The notes under the pieces: model-generated
Databases searched by the model: none
What the model was told of the DNA's origin: nothing
What the model saw: only the letters and a program-made list of their open reading frames with translations
Shown: positions 1 to 8,400 of the stretch, piece after piece
Layout of the letters: the number at the start of each line of letters is the position of its first letter
How positions within the stretch are numbered: position 1 is the first letter of the stretch
Translations under genes and position numbers: made by a program
Assembly: GCF_000426065.1 (NCBI RefSeq)
Contig: NZ_KE384491.1
Location: forward strand, 639,003 to 703,002
DNA length: 64,000 nt
Source of the DNA: Mycobacterium sp. URHD0025
GTDB lineage: Bacteria > Actinomycetota > Actinomycetes > Mycobacteriales > Mycobacteriaceae
Reading direction: 5' to 3'

Positions 1-428
1 AGCTCACCGACGGCGTCGGTGAGCGAGTACGGCGAAGCGGTACGCGTCAACGGAATTCGGTCGAGGGAGGCCATCGTTTCCGACCCGGCCGACTCGAGCG
101 TCAGCATGCGCTCACCGAGCAGCGTACCGGTACCGATGTGGGCAGTCGTCTGAGAACCGAGCCGGACGTTGTGATCGACGGCGAAGGTGACCAGCACGTC
201 GCCATGGTCGAGCTTGACCTCGGTCACGGTGCCGATTTTGATTCCGGAGATCTTGACCGGATTGCCAGGCTCGAGTCCCCCGGCCTCGGCGAAAGCCGCC
301 TGATATCTGATCGAAGACGCCCAGTTGATCAGTCGCTCGGGCTGAAGGCCGACAGCGATGATGAGGACGATGAGCACGACGCCGATGAACCCAGCACGGA
401 CGACTTGCATTCCGCGGTATTTGTTCAT
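1..428 (-). CDS. Mce family protein, MceC position (3' part outside window)
   Basis: This is the third gene of an mce operon and only its first 142 codons lie in the window. Mce proteins are MlaD-domain subunits of cell-envelope lipid or steroid importers. The translation starts MNKYRG, has one uncleaved membrane helix at about residues 10-30, then an MlaD domain at about 40-115 with the segment GGLEPGNPVKISGIKIG typical of Mce proteins. The ATG (428-426) overlaps the TGA of the preceding gene as ATGA, so translation is coupled. Position after mceA and mceB suggests MceC. The operon must continue left of the window, where mceD-F would be expected. Family is certain; the letter is inferred from order. 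Confidence 0.88.
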   Translation of the reverse strand, partial: MNKYRGMQVVRAGFIGVVLIVLIIAVGLQPERLINWASSIRYQAAFAEAGGLEPGNPVKISGIKIGTVTEVKLDHGDVLVTFAVDHNVRLGSQTTAHIGTGTLLGERMLTLESAGSETMASLDRIPLTRTASPYSLTDAVGE

Positions 429-1453
429 GGGTTCTCCGCGCACCTTCCGGTTTCTTGCTTGATCCACGGAAATACCGCGGTGCGGCCCTGCAGATCGCTC
501 ACCCGCCAGGTGACTCCGCACAGGTAGTAGTTGAAAAAGCTTCCGTAGGAACCTATTCGGGCGAGCTTGCGATAGTTCTCGGGGGCCTTCTGCAATGCGC
601 CGTCAATGAGCTCCTTGTCGGAATCCAATGCCGGGGCCAGCCTGTTCAGCTGATCGACCGTCGCGGCCAGCGGCGGGCGAACATCGCCGAGCAGGCTGGC
701 CACGGATGCAGTGCCGTTGCTCAGCGATTCGATCGCCACTCCGATGGAGTCGCGATCTGCCGCGAGGTCGTCAACGAGTTGGCGAAGCCGATCGAGGGCA
801 CCGCCGAACTGCCGGCCACTCTGGCTCACGGTTCCGATCGCTGCGTTGAGGTTGTCGATGAGGCTCTCGATGACCTGACCGTTGTCGGCGAGCGTGCGTG
901 TGAAGGAAGCCGTACGCGCCATCAACGACTGCATGTTGTCGCCCTGGCCCTGCATGATCTCGATCAGTGTGGTTGTGAGGCCGTTTACATCCTGGGGATC
1001 GAGCCCTTGCATGACCGGCTTCAGACCGTTGAGTAGCACATCGAGGTCAAGCGCGGGAGAAGTGCGCTCGACCGGTATCTGCGAACCCGACGCCATGATG
1101 CGCGTCGAACCCGGGCCTTGGGTGAGATCGAGGTAGCGGTCTCCGACCAGGTTGAGGTAGCGGACTGACGCCCGTGTCCCGGTCGTCAGTGTCACCGCGG
1201 TGTCGGCGTCGAACTGCACGACGACGGTCTTGTTCGGTTGCAGTGTGACTGCGTCCACCGTTCCGACGCGGACTCCGGCCACCCGCACGGAGTCCCCCGT
1301 CTTGAGGTCCGAGACGTTGGCGAACACGGCCGAATAACCAGCTTCCGTGCCACCGCGGTAGTCGGCGAACACGGCGATGAGCCCGGCCGACAGGATCACC
1401 ATGACGGTGGCGAAGCTGCCGAATTTCAGCAGGGTGAATCTCCCACGGCTCAT
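425..1453 (-). CDS. Mce family protein, MceB-like
   Basis: 342 residues, the usual size for MceB. One N-terminal membrane helix lies at about residues 8-28, followed by an MlaD domain at about 38-115 (VSDLKTGDSVRVAGVRVG). A long helical region at 140-290 would form the periplasmic tunnel, and the C-terminus carries a cysteine-containing tail (YLCGVTWRV... GRCAENP) that is typical of MceB proteins. The gene overlaps its neighbours on both sides by ATGA, so it is part of a tight mceA-mceB-mceC operon. Predicted role: subunit of a lipid or sterol uptake machine spanning the periplasm, energised by an MceG-type ATPase encoded elsewhere. Confidence 0.9.
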   Translation of the reverse strand: MSRGRFTLLKFGSFATVMVILSAGLIAVFADYRGGTEAGYSAVFANVSDLKTGDSVRVAGVRVGTVDAVTLQPNKTVVVQFDADTAVTLTTGTRASVRYLNLVGDRYLDLTQGPGSTRIMASGSQIPVERTSPALDLDVLLNGLKPVMQGLDPQDVNGLTTTLIEIMQGQGDNMQSLMARTASFTRTLADNGQVIESLIDNLNAAIGTVSQSGRQFGGALDRLRQLVDDLAADRDSIGVAIESLSNGTASVASLLGDVRPPLAATVDQLNRLAPALDSDKELIDGALQKAPENYRKLARIGSYGSFFNYYLCGVTWRVSDLQGRTAVFPWIKQETGRCAENP

Positions 1454-2730
1454 CCCGGCATTCCGATCTGTGCCGAGTTACGCGGAGGACCGTCGACGCG
1501 CTGCGCGAGCAGCCATTGCTTCAGCGCCGCGGTGTTGAATTCGTTGCCCGGATTCCCGTACTCCCACGGATTGGTCCCGACGTCGGCAACGACGTAGGGC
1601 GGACGCGTTTCGAACGGCACCTGGGGCAGGCCTACGCAGCGCGAGCCGCCGGTGGCTGCCACCTTCGGCAGATCCGACGGATATCGGTAGGGATCCGCTC
1701 CCCACAGCAGACCCGCGATCACCTCAGCCCCGGGTACCCGCAGCGGCGGGACTTTGGACATGTTGACTGCCCCTGCAAGGGCGCAGTTGAGCGCCTGATT
1801 GTAGGTGTTGGTCAACCCGGTGATCGGTGAAAGCAGCCGAAAGACATCGGTGAGCGGGGTTCGATTCGTTCCGATGACGTCGTTTCCGATGTCGGCGAGT
1901 CCGATGACGCTTGTCAGCAACGAATCCAATCCGTCACGCTGGTCCACGATGGTCTTGCTGATTTGGCTTGCGTTGTTCATGGTGGTGAGCAGGTCCGGCG
2001 CTGCGTCCGCGTACGCGTTCAACGCTTCGGGCGCAACAGCGATGTCATGGCTCAGGCTGGGCAGACTTGGGCGAATTTGGGTGAGTGCGGCGTTGGCGTC
2101 GGCGATCATGTCGCCAAGAGTCTGCCCTCGGCCGTTGAGTCCAGTCGAAAGGGCGCTCAAGGTCTCGTTCAGCTGTTCAGGTTTGATCGTCGACAGCACA
2201 GACGTCAATTGCTCGAATACCGTGTTGACCTCGACAGTGACGTGATCACTTTCGATCACTTGACCTTCACGCACAGTTTCACTAGAGGGATTCGGCGGTG
2301 CGTTCAGCGAAACGAACTTCGCACCGAACACAGTCGAAGACGCCAGGTCGACACGAACGTTCGCAGGAATCATCGACACGGCTGCTGGATCGATGGCCAA
2401 ATGCAAGAGCGCCTTGCCATCTGCGCGTTGTTCGATCGATGACACCCTGCCGATCTGAATGTCTCGCATCTTTACCTTGGCGTCTGGGTTCATGACCAGA
2501 CCAGCGCGGTCAGAGACAACAGTGACGGGCACAGTGTTGTCGAAGCTCCCGCGAAACAGCGCGGCGCTCAGCGTCACGATCGCGCCAACCACGAGAAGGG
2601 TGAGCATACCGGCGAGAGGCCGGATGAATCCGCGCACCCCGAAACTGCGGCCCGCCTTGCCACCCACCGGACCTGCATGGCTGTCGGTCTCCGATCGGTG
2701 TATCGCGCCGGGCCCGATATGTCTTGTCAC
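1450..2730 (-). CDS. Mce family protein, MceA-like, first gene of the mce operon
   Basis: 426 residues. A polar N-terminal extension of about 35 residues precedes a membrane helix at about 38-60 (LAGMLTLLVVGAIVTLSAALF). An MlaD domain follows at about 65-150 (VMNPDAKVKMRDIQIGRVSS), then a helical tunnel domain and a long C-terminus with NTYNQALNCALAG, as in MceA proteins. The start at 2730 is the most upstream one; a later start at the methionine before the helix is possible. In ordinary mce operons two yrbE permease genes sit directly upstream; here the 242 bp upstream are non-coding and the next gene is a nitroreductase. The permeases must therefore be elsewhere or lost. Confidence 0.88.
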   Translation of the reverse strand: MTRHIGPGAIHRSETDSHAGPVGGKAGRSFGVRGFIRPLAGMLTLLVVGAIVTLSAALFRGSFDNTVPVTVVSDRAGLVMNPDAKVKMRDIQIGRVSSIEQRADGKALLHLAIDPAAVSMIPANVRVDLASSTVFGAKFVSLNAPPNPSSETVREGQVIESDHVTVEVNTVFEQLTSVLSTIKPEQLNETLSALSTGLNGRGQTLGDMIADANAALTQIRPSLPSLSHDIAVAPEALNAYADAAPDLLTTMNNASQISKTIVDQRDGLDSLLTSVIGLADIGNDVIGTNRTPLTDVFRLLSPITGLTNTYNQALNCALAGAVNMSKVPPLRVPGAEVIAGLLWGADPYRYPSDLPKVAATGGSRCVGLPQVPFETRPPYVVADVGTNPWEYGNPGNEFNTAALKQWLLAQRVDGPPRNSAQIGMPG

Positions 2731-2905
2731 TGAACTCTTTTCCCGGCTGTCGAAACGCTCTGGTCACGGTATGGCTGCTCGAACGGCCACTGCTATGGGA
2801 TACCGGTGGGCTGCGGGCTGTCCACTCGTCCGATCACCAAACCTCTCACTGAGCAGTGATGGACAACACATCGATCATCGTATGCAAATACTTCATCTCT
2901 GAAAA

Positions 2906-2923
2906 GAGAATCCAGATATTCTT
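2906..2923. promoter_or_regulatory. Possible operator upstream of mceA (variant of the island motif)
   Basis: GAGAAT, six bases, then ATTCTT: an 11/12 match to an inverted pair of the half-sites found across the island, but with 6-bp instead of 4-bp spacing in this orientation. It lies about 175 bp upstream of the mceA start in a 242-bp non-coding stretch (2731-2972) that otherwise shows nothing recognisable. It would place the mce transporter in the same regulon, but the spacing difference makes this the weakest site. Confidence 0.35.
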
Positions 2924-2972
2924 TCTTGCTTAAGTGCCGTTCTCATGAACTTCTCCAGCGACATCACATCGG

Positions 2973-3623
2973 TCAGGCCGGCCACGGCCGGTCCCAGCGG
3001 TCACGCATCGCGACTTCCGACAGCGGTCGGCGACGGACGCGATGATGCCGCCCTGCGGGCCACCCCACCGTTAGCAGTGTCGCGATCTTCCAGTCGCCGG
3101 GAATACCTATGGAAGAACGCAATTCGGCATCGCAGGCGTCCTGCCACAGCGTGATGGCAGCACCCAACCCCTGGGCACGAGCTGCCAGCAGGAAGTTCTG
3201 CACCGCAGGGAAGATCGATCCGCCCTGCTGGAGTTCCGTCGTTCCACGTTGTGGCTGCACGCAGAACAACACCAGTACGGGTGCGGCACCGCCGACCTGC
3301 ATGTGTTCGGCCATGGTCCGCAGCGTGCGGGATTTCGGATCGTCGGCTGCATCGCTGACTGCCGGCAGTTTGTAGAAGCCCTTCATCACCTCCCAGGTGC
3401 GCCGCGCCGCAGCGGTGATCAGCTCACGGAGTTCAGGCGTATCGAGCACCACGAACCGCCACGGCTGCCCGTTACCGCCCGACGGCGCCCAGGATGCCGC
3501 GGCCAGACACTTCTCCAGGACTGCATCCGGGACGGGCTCGTCGCGGTACCGCCGGACGGCCGTCGCGGTGCTCATGACTGTCCAGAGGTCGTCCGAAACC
3601 TGTTCGGTCGTCTTTTGGGTCAC
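2973..3623 (-). CDS. Nitroreductase-family FMN oxidoreductase
   Basis: 216 residues, a normal length for the family. Visible signatures are the N-terminal FMN-phosphate segment TAVRRYRDEPVP, the loop AASWAPSGGNGQPWRF, the dimer-interface segment FPAVQNFLLAARAQGLGAAIT and the C-terminal WPAGRHHRVRRRPLSEV. Members transfer hydride from NAD(P)H through FMN to nitro groups, quinones or enones. In a catabolic island an ene-reductase or dehydrogenase role on a CoA ester is plausible but not shown. The GTG start (3623-3621) overlaps the TGA of the DapB-like gene as GTGA, and it is the last gene of the amidohydrolase/DapB-like/nitroreductase operon. Confidence 0.88.
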   Translation of the reverse strand: MTQKTTEQVSDDLWTVMSTATAVRRYRDEPVPDAVLEKCLAAASWAPSGGNGQPWRFVVLDTPELRELITAAARRTWEVMKGFYKLPAVSDAADDPKSRTLRTMAEHMQVGGAAPVLVLFCVQPQRGTTELQQGGSIFPAVQNFLLAARAQGLGAAITLWQDACDAELRSSIGIPGDWKIATLLTVGWPAGRHHRVRRRPLSEVAMRDRWDRPWPA

Positions 3624-4720
3624 GCTTCCACCGCCTGGGACAGGACGCCTCGCCAGCTGCCTCCCCGCACAGGTCCGGTGACCAACGGCAGGTCCAACGT
3701 GGACAGTAGGCCGGGTTCGGCCTTGATGACGGCCGGGATGGCGTTGAGTTCCCGCATGACGGTCGCGTAAGTAAGCCCGCGCATGTTGTTGCCGCGTCCG
3801 TGCATCTCGATATCTACGGTATATGTGGGCATCCCGTCGACGACGACACGGTAGCCGCCGTGCGGTGACGGGTGCCGCGGCCATTCCGGCGCCGACTGTC
3901 CCCCCATCCGGGTGATGTGTTCCAACATGATTCGCTTCTCCCCGTCGACGATGCCGGCGAGTTTGAACCGCATGCCGCCCATGGTGCCCGGTTCGATCCA
4001 TCCGGAGGCGACCTCGTACCGCTCGGTCGCCATCCATTTGTCGACCGTCGTGACCACATCATCGAGCGGCAGCCCGACACCGTCGGCGACCAGGTGAACG
4101 ATCGGAGACCACAGCGCGGACAGTCGGCTTGTATCGAAAAGCGGTGCCGGGTAGTCGGGTTCGTGGCCGAAGCCCATGAAGTCGAACATGATGTCGGGCT
4201 GCGCGATCGGGCCGTAGTCGAGGATCTCCAGCATGGTGATGGTTTCGACCCGACTGCTGAAACCGGTCATGGTCAGGGCGATGACATCGTTGGCCCAGCC
4301 GGGATCGACGCCGCTGTTAAACAGGCTGGTGCCGCCCTCGCGGCAGGCAGCCTCCAGCAGCTGAACGGTTTCACGGTCTGCGGCCGGCGGATAACACAGC
4401 GGCACAAGCGATGTACACACCACGTTCTTGCCGGCACGCAGACAACGAGCCACGTCCTCAGCGGCTTCGCGGTAGCGGTAGTCGCCGGAAGCGAAGAACG
4501 CCACGACATCGGCGTCGATCGCGAGAGCGGCATCGATATCTCGGGTGGCGATCACCCCGGTGTCGGGCATGCCGCAGATATCGCCGGCGTCGCGGCCGGC
4601 CTTGGCCTCCGAATGCACGATCAGCCCAGCCAGGTCGAGACCGGGATGCGCGATGACCGCGCGCAATGCCCCGATGCCGACCTGGCCCGGTCCCCAGAGA
4701 ATGACCCTCGGACTGCTCAT
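3620..4720 (-). CDS. DapB-like NAD(P)-dependent oxidoreductase
   Basis: 366 residues. The N-terminus WGPGQVGIGALRAV is a Rossmann dinucleotide-binding motif, and the segments ASGDYRYREAAEDVARCL and NSGVDPGWANDVIALTM are typical of proteins annotated as dihydrodipicolinate reductase or diaminopentanoate dehydrogenase-like. True DapB makes tetrahydrodipicolinate for lysine synthesis and is shorter (about 245 residues), so this is not the lysine enzyme. A paralogue lies at 28756-29847; in each case the gene shares an operon with an amidohydrolase, suggesting consecutive or coupled steps. The stop overlaps the nitroreductase start, and its ATG overlaps the amidohydrolase stop. The substrate is unknown. 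Confidence 0.8.
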   Translation of the reverse strand: MSSPRVILWGPGQVGIGALRAVIAHPGLDLAGLIVHSEAKAGRDAGDICGMPDTGVIATRDIDAALAIDADVVAFFASGDYRYREAAEDVARCLRAGKNVVCTSLVPLCYPPAADRETVQLLEAACREGGTSLFNSGVDPGWANDVIALTMTGFSSRVETITMLEILDYGPIAQPDIMFDFMGFGHEPDYPAPLFDTSRLSALWSPIVHLVADGVGLPLDDVVTTVDKWMATERYEVASGWIEPGTMGGMRFKLAGIVDGEKRIMLEHITRMGGQSAPEWPRHPSPHGGYRVVVDGMPTYTVDIEMHGRGNNMRGLTYATVMRELNAIPAVIKAEPGLLSTLDLPLVTGPVRGGSWRGVLSQAVEA

Positions 4721-5907
4721 ACTCGCGGCACCGCGGTCAACAGCTCGCGCAGGTTGGCGCCCATGATGCTATCGATCATCGGTTCGTCGAGGGCAGCGAT
4801 CTCGGGAGTCAACTCCGCCGGGCGTGCCAGGCCTTCGGGATGCGGATAATCCGACCCGAACAGCACCCGGTCGGCACCGATCAGGTCGATGAGTCCGGTC
4901 ATGTCCTCCTCGTGGAACGGATTCACCCAGACGTGCCGTTTGAATTGGGCGACAGGGTGTTCGGCGAACTCCGCGGACATCTTCCTGTAAACCCGGTCGA
5001 AGAGTTCGACCAGTCTGGGCACCCAATTGCCGCCGTTCTCGACGACACCCACCCGTACGCCCGGGTGCCGCGTGAAGACACCATGGGCAACCAAGGCCGC
5101 GCAGGTGTCCAGGATTGATCGCGCGTCCTCGTACACAATCGTCTTGAAGGCATCGGGCTTGAACGGCAGGTACTCGGCCCCGGCCCCTTCCCAGTCACGG
5201 CTGTACCGGTCGTAGCCGGAGTCGCAGGCGTGCATGAGCACCGGGATGCCGTGATGGGCCAGTCGCGCCCAGAACGGATCGAAGTACGGCTGGCCCATCG
5301 AGGTGGTGTGACCGGAGATGGTCGCCACCGGCCGAGGGTTCACCAGCACCGCACGCGCGCCCCGCTCTACACACCAGTCCAGCTCCGCCACAGCCTTGTC
5401 GACATCGGGCAGGGTGATCACCGGCGTCGCAAAGATGCGCCCGCGGTAGTCGAAGCTCCACTCCTCCAACAGCCACTCGTTGTACGCGTGGACGACCGCG
5501 TGCGCGAGTTCGATATCATCGGTCATCCGTTCTTCGAGCATGCCGCCGGTGGTCGGGAACATCACGCAGGCGTGCACACCCTGCTCCTCGAGCAGGGCCA
5601 ACCGATCTTCGACCCGCCGGAACGAATCCGGGCAGGCGATGGGATTGGCCAACTCCCGCAATGACTTTCCATCCGGATTGATCCCGCGGAAGTAGTCCGC
5701 CCAGGCCCCTGGAGACGCGACCACATCGTAGGTCGGGTTCGGAATGGTGTCGGTGAGCCGACCCTTGATCATCAGCTTCGTCTGGCCGTTGACCTGGATC
5801 CACCGGATCGCGCTGCGGTACTGCTTGGGCAGGTGCCGAGTGTAGGCGTCGGTGGGTTCGTACAGATGGTTGTCGGCATCCCAGATCTCGCGGACCGGCT
5901 GGGTCAT
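4717..5907 (-). CDS. Amidohydrolase-2 family metal-dependent hydrolase or decarboxylase
   Basis: 396 residues with the TIM-barrel hallmarks of the family. These are an N-terminal metal-binding D12-N-H14 (DADNHLYEP), a central histidine in VLMHACDSGYDRY, a second in LVAHGVF, and a C-terminal catalytic aspartate in LFGSDYPHPEG. The family includes ACMSD and resorcylate-type non-oxidative decarboxylases as well as hydrolases, so either C-C or C-N/C-O chemistry is possible. It is one of five paralogues in the window and is most like the one at 39935 (shared N-terminal region and LEERMTDD/IEERTTED segment). It starts the minus operon, about 80 bp from the divergent hydratase gene. Confidence 0.85.
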   Translation of the reverse strand: MTQPVREIWDADNHLYEPTDAYTRHLPKQYRSAIRWIQVNGQTKLMIKGRLTDTIPNPTYDVVASPGAWADYFRGINPDGKSLRELANPIACPDSFRRVEDRLALLEEQGVHACVMFPTTGGMLEERMTDDIELAHAVVHAYNEWLLEEWSFDYRGRIFATPVITLPDVDKAVAELDWCVERGARAVLVNPRPVATISGHTTSMGQPYFDPFWARLAHHGIPVLMHACDSGYDRYSRDWEGAGAEYLPFKPDAFKTIVYEDARSILDTCAALVAHGVFTRHPGVRVGVVENGGNWVPRLVELFDRVYRKMSAEFAEHPVAQFKRHVWVNPFHEEDMTGLIDLIGADRVLFGSDYPHPEGLARPAELTPEIAALDEPMIDSIMGANLRELLTAVPRV

Positions 5908-5929
5908 GGGGGCTCTCCTGACGCGTTAT

Positions 5930-5945
5930 GAGAACATTGCTTCTC
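5930..5945. promoter_or_regulatory. Island operator between amidohydrolase and enoyl-CoA hydratase
   Basis: GAGAAC, ATTG, CTTCTC: an inverted repeat with 4-bp centre, lying in the 81-bp region between divergent start codons at 5907 and 5989. With its flanks it reads as TGAGAA, six bases, TTCTCA, a perfect dyad. The location lets a single bound repressor cover both promoters. It is one of a set of similar sites; see the regulon finding. Confidence 0.65.
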
Positions 5946-5988
5946 ACTGACCGATAACATCATTACCACAAGCGGCATAGGGAGAACA

Positions 5989-6897
5989 GTGAGCGGATAC
6001 CGGTTCCTGAAGTGGCAGAGCTACGACGACGGCGCAATCGTGCGGATATCGCTGAATCGCCCCGATCAGCGCAACGCCCAGAACCGCGGCATGCTCGTGG
6101 AGCTCGACGAGGCCTTCGGCGCCGCCGAGGCCGATGACACCGTCCGGGTGGTCATCCTGGCCGGTGAGGGCAAAATGTTCTCGTCGGGCCACGACATCGG
6201 ATCAAAACAGGCCATCAGCGAATACCTGCCCGGTCCCGACCAGCACCCGACGGCGGCCATCAACGGTGGAACTCGCGAGGGTGCCGAGAAATGCATGCTG
6301 CAGGAATGGCACTACTTCTTCCAGAACACCCTGCGCTGGCGCAACCTGCGCAAGATCACCATCGCCCAGGTACACGGCGATGTGTTCTCCGCCGGTCTGA
6401 TGCTGATGTGGGCCTGTGACCTCATCGTCGGCAGCGATGACGTGCGATTCGCGGATGTGGTCGGCACCCGGCTGGGCATGTGTGGCATGGAGTACTTCGG
6501 CCATCCCTGGGAGTTCGGTCCGCGAAAGGCCAAAGAGCTGATGCTCACCGGTGATGCCATCGACATCCACGAGGCACACCGGCTGGGCATGGTCAGCAAG
6601 GTGTTCACCCGCGACGACCTTGCCGACAACACACTTGAACTCGCCCGCCGCATCGCCACGGTGCCCACCATGGCCGCTCTACTCATCAAGGAGTCCGTCA
6701 ATCAAACTCAGGACAACATGGGTTTCCACAACTCCCTGCAGGCGTGTTTCACCCTGCACCAGCTCAATCACTCGCATTGGGCCGGTATCCGCGAGGACAA
6801 ACTGGCCACCGCGGGCCCCGAGCAGGGGGTGCCGGACTGGCGCAGCGCCCCGCCGGTGGTACTCGCGCTCAAGGATCAGGTCCGGGCACACGAATGA
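5989..6897 (+). CDS. Enoyl-CoA hydratase/isomerase family protein
   Basis: 302 residues, slightly longer than typical crotonases (about 260). The two oxyanion-hole segments are visible: GKMFSSGHDIG and HGDVFSAGLMLMWACDL. The start is GTG, preceded by GGAGA only a few bases upstream. A 35-residue insertion after the first oxyanion segment (ISEYLPGPDQHPTAAINGG...) and the extended C-terminus set it apart from the other hydratases here. It would hydrate or isomerise an enoyl-CoA, or act in hydrolytic ring cleavage. Its TGA overlaps the thioesterase ATG, so both are translated from one mRNA driven from the 5930 operator region. Confidence 0.87.
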   Translation: MSGYRFLKWQSYDDGAIVRISLNRPDQRNAQNRGMLVELDEAFGAAEADDTVRVVILAGEGKMFSSGHDIGSKQAISEYLPGPDQHPTAAINGGTREGAEKCMLQEWHYFFQNTLRWRNLRKITIAQVHGDVFSAGLMLMWACDLIVGSDDVRFADVVGTRLGMCGMEYFGHPWEFGPRKAKELMLTGDAIDIHEAHRLGMVSKVFTRDDLADNTLELARRIATVPTMAALLIKESVNQTQDNMGFHNSLQACFTLHQLNHSHWAGIREDKLATAGPEQGVPDWRSAPPVVLALKDQVRAHE

Positions 6898-7316
6898 GGC
6901 CCATGGAGGTGACGATCCCCGGCCACCTCTTCGGCGAACTCCCGTTCTTCGACATCGCCGACGACGCCGATACGGTCATCGTCGACCTGCACAACCGCCC
7001 CGATCTGGCGAACGCACGCGGCGCCTTGCAGGGCGGGCTGGTGGCAACCCTGGTCGATATCGCGGGTGGGCGCCTCGCGATGTCCGTCGCCGGGCCCGAC
7101 AATGGGGTGAGCACGGCGGATATGGCGATCCATTACCTGGCACCGATCAACATTGGGCCGGCGCGGGCGGTGGCGACGATGGTGCGGGCCGGCAGAAGCA
7201 TCATCGTGGTCGCGGTGGACGTCTTCGATATCGGCGATGAAGGGCTCGCCGCCCGTGCCACGCTCAGCTTCGCGGTCGTGCGGCCGCGGACCGCCGATCA
7301 GCAGGCGGTCCCGTAG
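6894..7316 (+). CDS. PaaI-type hotdog acyl-CoA thioesterase
   Basis: 140 residues with the single-hotdog architecture of PaaI thioesterases: GALQGGLVATLVDIAGGRLA carries the active-site helix with its acidic residue, followed by STADMAIHYLAPIN. It probably releases CoA from dead-end acyl-CoA esters. The ATG at 6894 overlaps the hydratase stop (ATGA); a second methionine three codons later (6903) is an alternative start. The last 19 bases overlap the 3' end of the convergent ACAD gene. Confidence 0.82.
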   Translation: MRPMEVTIPGHLFGELPFFDIADDADTVIVDLHNRPDLANARGALQGGLVATLVDIAGGRLAMSVAGPDNGVSTADMAIHYLAPINIGPARAVATMVRAGRSIIVVAVDVFDIGDEGLAARATLSFAVVRPRTADQQAVP

Positions 7317-8311
7317 CGGGCGTCCGCGACCCTGTCCAGTGCGGTCACGGGGTCCCCGTACACCATCGTCCATCCGCGGGCGCGGCGGAAGTACAGCTGA
7401 ACGTCGGCCTCCATACCGAAGCCGTACCCACCGTGTACATGCAGGGCCGTGCGGGTGGCCGCGCGGGCGGACTCGGCGGCGAAGGCAAATGCCATGGCGG
7501 ACAGTTCGGTTGCCCGGCCGGGCTCGTCGTCGAACGCACACGCCGCCTTGAGCGCCAGCAGCCGGGCACCGTCGACGGCGGTGGCACCGTCGGCCAGCGG
7601 ATGGGAGACTGCCTGGAAAGACCCTATCGGCGCACCGAACGCATGCCGCTCTTTTGCGTACTGCGCGCCCACCTCGATGGCCCGCGCCCCGATACCGGCC
7701 AGCGCAGCAGCGGTCAACGCGAGCCAGCGATCCAGCGCTGCCGAATGCATATCCGCGGCGGCGTCTCCCTCTGCCAAGGTGACGACCTCCGCACCGATCT
7801 CCACATCGGCCAGCGGCAGCGTACCGAGGTTCTCGACGATGGTGCGCGTCCGAATCGGCGAGGCCACCAAGCGGTCTCCGATCAGCGCGATCACCACGTC
7901 GGCGACCGCGCCCCCCGGTACCAGTGTGAGTTCGGGCCGGGAGGCACCGCGCGGGGCAAAGGTGACCAACCGGCCCCCTGTCATCGCCGAGTCAAGCAAC
8001 TCTGCGCCGGTGGCACCGCATTGAGCCAGCAGCCAGGCGGCCACTTGTGCCTCGATCACCGGAGCGGAACCCGTTGCCCTGCCGTGCTGTTCGGACACCA
8101 ACGCCAGTTCCAGCACTGATGCACCCCAGCCGCCGTGCTCCTCGGGGACCGCCATCTCGACCACACCGGTAGCCCTCAGCGCCGCCCACAGGGCGGGGTC
8201 GAATCCCAGCGGTTCGGCGGCACGCACCCGCTCAGCGCTGGATTCCCGCATGTACAGGGCACCGAACGAATCAACGAGCTGGCGTTGTTCCTCGGACAGA
8301 GTCAGGTCCAC
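7298..8311 (-). CDS. Short acyl-CoA dehydrogenase, FadE28-like subunit
   Basis: 337 residues, beginning VDLTLSEEQRQLVDSF at a GTG. The protein has the ACAD N-terminal helical domain and the C-terminal motif HGGYGFGMEADVQLYFRRARG, but lacks the EPxxGSD segment of the middle FAD-binding domain that full-length ACADs show. Such shortened ACADs pair with a full-length partner in alpha2-beta2 heterotetramers (for example the M. tuberculosis cholesterol ACADs FadE28-FadE29). The obvious partner is the divergently transcribed ACAD at 8401. Reading continues upstream of the GTG without a stop, but the GTG fits family N-termini best. Confidence 0.83.
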   Translation of the reverse strand: MDLTLSEEQRQLVDSFGALYMRESSAERVRAAEPLGFDPALWAALRATGVVEMAVPEEHGGWGASVLELALVSEQHGRATGSAPVIEAQVAAWLLAQCGATGAELLDSAMTGGRLVTFAPRGASRPELTLVPGGAVADVVIALIGDRLVASPIRTRTIVENLGTLPLADVEIGAEVVTLAEGDAAADMHSAALDRWLALTAAALAGIGARAIEVGAQYAKERHAFGAPIGSFQAVSHPLADGATAVDGARLLALKAACAFDDEPGRATELSAMAFAFAAESARAATRTALHVHGGYGFGMEADVQLYFRRARGWTMVYGDPVTALDRVADARYGTAC

Positions 8312-8341
8312 GTCGCTCGCTCCATTCCTGCGGATATGATA

Positions 8342-8359
8342 ATTCTCAATTTTGAGAGT
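8342..8359. promoter_or_regulatory. Island operator between divergent ACAD genes
   Basis: ATTCTC, AATTTT, GAGAGT: inverted half-sites with a 6-bp centre (11/12 match). The site lies between starts at 8311 (minus) and 8401 (plus), in an AT-rich pocket that stands out from the surrounding GC-rich DNA and probably overlaps both promoters. Confidence 0.65.
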
Positions 8360-8400
8360 ATCAGTATCTACACGAACGGTTCGACGACAGAGGGTAGGAC

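Noticed and set aside
3624..4037. Upstream extension of the nitroreductase frame.
   Set aside because: The extra 138 residues are arginine-rich shadow of the DapB-like gene; the GTGA junction at 3620-3623 gives a proper nitroreductase N-terminus.
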